DNA of 24,639 nucleotides from Kiritimatiellia bacterium. GTDB taxonomy: Bacteria > Verrucomicrobiota > Kiritimatiellia > RFP12 > UBA1067. The position numbers were made by a program, and so were the translations under genes. The stretch is from NCBI GenBank assembly GCA_017411125.1, contig JAFPNP010000014.1:1-24639 (forward strand), written 5' to 3'. Below, piece by piece: positions 22,266 to 24,639 of the stretch (the first letter of the stretch is position 1; each line of letters starts with the position of its first letter). A model generated the notes under the pieces. It saw only the letters and a list, made by a program, of their open reading frames with translations. It ran no database searches and was not told the origin of the DNA.

Positions 22266-24639
22266 ATGAAAAAACTGGTTTTGGGCGCGGCTGCGCTCGC
22301 GGTGGGCTTCTGCGCGGCGGGGGATTACCCGTATCGCCCTGCGGACATGACCAATGTGTCGATAAAAGCGGGGTTCTGGCTGCCGCGCTTCGAGACGAAC
22401 CGTCTCGTCACCGTCAAGGTCGATTTCAAAAAGAGCGAGGAGACCGGGCGTCTCGAGAACTTCCGCGCGGCGGGCCGTCGCGCCGCAACCGGTTTCCGGG
22501 GCATTCCGTTCGACGACTCCGACGTGTACAAAATCATCGAAGGCGCGGCATACACTCTTTCCACGCATCCCGACCCGGAGCTGGAGAAATACCTCGACGA
22601 TCTCATCGGCCACATTGCCAAAGCCCAAGAGCCGGATGGCTATCTTTACACCGCCCGTACCCTCGGCTACAATTTCACAAAGGACGGCCGCGCCAGGCAC
22701 GGTCGCATGATGGGGGCGACGCGCTGGAGCCATCTCGCCCACAGCCACGAACTCTACAATATAGGCCACATGTACGAAGCCGCCGTAGCCTACTACGAGG
22801 TCACGGGCAAGCGCACGCTCCTCGACGTCGCCATCCGCAGCGCCGATATGGTAGACCGCGTTTTCGGCCCCGCCCCGACGCAACTCAAGGAGACGTCCGG
22901 CCACGAGGAGATCGAGCTCGCCCTCTGCAAGCTGTATCGCGCCACGGGCGAGGAGCGCTACCTCAAGCTCGCCAAGTTCCTGCTCGATGCGCGCGGTCAT
23001 GGAGCGCTTGACGGCGGCAAGGTGTTTGCGCAGAGCGGCGATCTCGTAAAAGGCGGCGAACTCGACGCCAAAGGTTCGTACAACCAGAACCATATTCCCG
23101 TCACGCAGCAGTGCGAGGCCGTGGGGCACGCCGTGCGCGCCACCTACCTCTATTGCGGCATGGCGGACGTCGCCGCGCTCTCCGGCAACGCCGAATACGT
23201 CAAGGCCATCGATACGATCTGGGAAAACGTCGTCTCGAAGAAGCTCCACCTCAACGGCTCCGTCGGAGCCCGTCATCGCGGCGAGGCGTTCGGCGCGAAC
23301 TACGAACTGCCCAACGAGCGCGCGTACCTCGAAACGTGCGCGGGGATCGGCAACGCCCTCTGGAACCAGAGAATGTTCTTGATGTATGGCGACGCGAAGT
23401 ACATCGACGTTCTCGAGCGCGTGGTGTACAACGGTTTTCTGAGCGGCATCTCGCTCGGCGGCGACGAGTTCTTCTATCCTAATCCGTTGGCGTCCCGCGG
23501 TGGATACAAGCGTTCGAAATGGTTCGGCTGCTCTTGCTGTCCCGTGAACGTGGTGCGCTTCATTCCGCAGATCGCCCAGTTCGCATACGCCACGCGCGAG
23601 GATGCGGCCTACGTCAACCTTTTCGTCGCTAGCGATGTGAAGCTCGCCCTCTCCAGCGGCTGCGTGACGCTTTCGCAGGAGACGGAGTATCCTTGGAAGG
23701 GCGAAAGCCGCATTGCCGTGACGCCTGCGGAGGACGGCGCGAAGTTCGCTCTCAAGGTGCGCGTTCCCGGATGGTGCGTGGGGCGGCCCGTGCCGAGCGA
23801 CCTCTACGTGCAGACGGTTCCAGGTTCGCTTTCCGATTTCTCCGTCAAGGTGAACGGCACCGTCGTTCCGTTCGCGCCCGTCAAGGGCTATTGCTCAATC
23901 GACCGCGCATGGAAGAAGGGTGACGTTGTGGAAGTTTCGATGAACATGCCCGTCAGGCGCATCAAGGCGCACGACGCCGTGAAGGCCGACCACGGTCGGC
24001 TCGCCGTGGAACGCGGCCCGATTCTCTATTGCGCGGAGGGAGTGGACAACGAAGGCCGCGTGCTCGACAAGATCGTCGCCGCCGACGCTCCTTTCCTGCC
24101 ATCCACGTGCAATATTCTTGGCAACGTCTATCCCGCCCTCACCGTTCCCGCCGTCTCGCTGCGTCGCGGTCTTCGCACCGGCGTGCGCCAGGTTCCAACG
24201 ACTCTCACGCTCATCCCGTACTTCGCATGGTGCCATCGCGGCGCCGGAGAAATGCAGACGTGGTTCCCGACAAGCCCCAAGCCTGAATACGCCGTTTCGG
24301 ATTTCAATGTGAAGTCGTCGTTCTGTTTTCCGAAGGACAGTGTCTCGGCGGTCTGCGACGGACTGATCCCCAAATCTTCCGGCGACGAGTCCATTCCTCG
24401 GCTCACCTTCTGGGATCGTCTCGGCACGGAAGAATGGGTGGAATGCTCGTTTGCGTCGAAGGAGACGGTGAAGGGCGTGGAGGTCTACTGGTTCGACGAT
24501 ACCGGCTGGGGCAGATGCCGCGTGCCGGCTGAATGGAAAGTACAGTGGCGTGCCGCTAAGAACGCGCCGTGGCAGGACGCTGGCGGCGCCGGCCCGGTGG
24601 CGCGTGACAAGTTCTGCGTGGTCGATTTCCCGCAGCCGG
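22266..24639 (+). CDS. GH127-family beta-L-arabinofuranosidase-like enzyme (3' end missing)
   Basis: The frame is open from ATG 22266 to the end of the window, 791 residues, with no stop seen. An AAGGA ribosome binding site lies six bases before the start. Residues 1-20 look like a secretion signal (MKKLVLGAAALAVGFCAAG). GH127/DUF1680 enzymes use a zinc-bound cysteine nucleophile. The matching residues are present: ERAYLETCAGIG gives Glu356 and Cys358, and KWFGCSCCPVN gives Cys422, Cys424 and Cys425, in the same order as Glu338, Cys340, Cys415, Cys417 and Cys418 of the Bifidobacterium enzyme HypBA1. Early motifs (GFWLPRFETNR, EPDGYLYTA, QAEAVGHAVR-like QCEAVGHAVR) also fit. It probably removes L-arabinofuranose from plant polysaccharides outside the cytoplasm. 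After ~residue 600 extra beta-rich sequence suggests a C-terminal accessory domain. Confidence 0.92.
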   Translation, partial: MKKLVLGAAALAVGFCAAGDYPYRPADMTNVSIKAGFWLPRFETNRLVTVKVDFKKSEETGRLENFRAAGRRAATGFRGIPFDDSDVYKIIEGAAYTLSTHPDPELEKYLDDLIGHIAKAQEPDGYLYTARTLGYNFTKDGRARHGRMMGATRWSHLAHSHELYNIGHMYEAAVAYYEVTGKRTLLDVAIRSADMVDRVFGPAPTQLKETSGHEEIELALCKLYRATGEERYLKLAKFLLDARGHGALDGGKVFAQSGDLVKGGELDAKGSYNQNHIPVTQQCEAVGHAVRATYLYCGMADVAALSGNAEYVKAIDTIWENVVSKKLHLNGSVGARHRGEAFGANYELPNERAYLETCAGIGNALWNQRMFLMYGDAKYIDVLERVVYNGFLSGISLGGDEFFYPNPLASRGGYKRSKWFGCSCCPVNVVRFIPQIAQFAYATREDAAYVNLFVASDVKLALSSGCVTLSQETEYPWKGESRIAVTPAEDGAKFALKVRVPGWCVGRPVPSDLYVQTVPGSLSDFSVKVNGTVVPFAPVKGYCSIDRAWKKGDVVEVSMNMPVRRIKAHDAVKADHGRLAVERGPILYCAEGVDNEGRVLDKIVAADAPFLPSTCNILGNVYPALTVPAVSLRRGLRTGVRQVPTTLTLIPYFAWCHRGAGEMQTWFPTSPKPEYAVSDFNVKSSFCFPKDSVSAVCDGLIPKSSGDESIPRLTFWDRLGTEEWVECSFASKETVKGVEVYWFDDTGWGRCRVPAEWKVQWRAAKNAPWQDAGGAGPVARDKFCVVDFPQP

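Overview
The window is G+C-rich bacterial chromosome with tightly packed, often overlapping genes. The mix of genes resembles the Verrucomicrobiota/Kiritimatiellota/Lentisphaerota group: a Tat-secreted Gfo/Idh/MocA dehydrogenase, a secreted GH127-type arabinofuranosidase, a RAYT transposase and a response regulator with SpoIIE phosphatase and histidine-kinase-type ATPase domains. That placement is an inference from gene content; there is no rRNA or marker protein to prove it.

Layout. 1-303: C-terminal end of a probable secreted glycosidase. 315-1484: a RAYT (Y1/HUH transposase) with a long C-terminal extension containing a 39-bp tandem repeat made of REP-like hairpins. 1481-3447: dihydroorotase and purine nucleoside phosphorylase. 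3460-3525: three copies of a 22-bp tandem repeat, then a good sigma70-type promoter. 3621-8230: five genes joined by 1-4 bp overlaps (REC-SpoIIE-HATPase regulator, Hpt protein, polyprenyl-phosphate sugar transferase, left-handed beta-helix protein with a nucleotidyltransferase-like N-terminus, pol-beta-type nucleotidyltransferase). 8359-9930: Tat-exported oxidoreductase, ending at a strong bidirectional terminator.

9996-20953, all on the minus strand: a 13-gene surface-glycan cluster. In transcription order it encodes an SMR-type flippase, a DltA/NRPS-like adenylating ligase, a GNAT, a DltC-like carrier protein, a KAS III, a second ACP, an SDR ketoreductase, a second GNAT-like protein, an ArnC/GtrB-like glycosyltransferase, a WecE-type sugar aminotransferase and three GT2 glycosyltransferases. 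The most economical reading is that a dTDP-4-amino-4,6-dideoxyhexose is made by WecE, N-acylated with an acyl group built on dedicated carrier proteins, moved to undecaprenyl phosphate, flipped and added to a surface glycan. dTDP-sugar precursor genes are not in the window.

20954-21490 has no convincing gene. It holds divergent promoters and two RNA leaders that can fold well: a three-way junction ahead of the flippase and a 15-bp bulged stem ahead of the next gene. 21491-21979 encodes a small lipoprotein with its own terminator, followed by tRNA-Asn(GUU) and a truncated GH127 gene that runs off the end.

The candidates for undescribed biology are the carrier-protein-based sugar acylation operon, the coupling of a phosphatase/phosphorelay regulator to a glycan-initiating transferase, and the structured leaders in 20954-21490.
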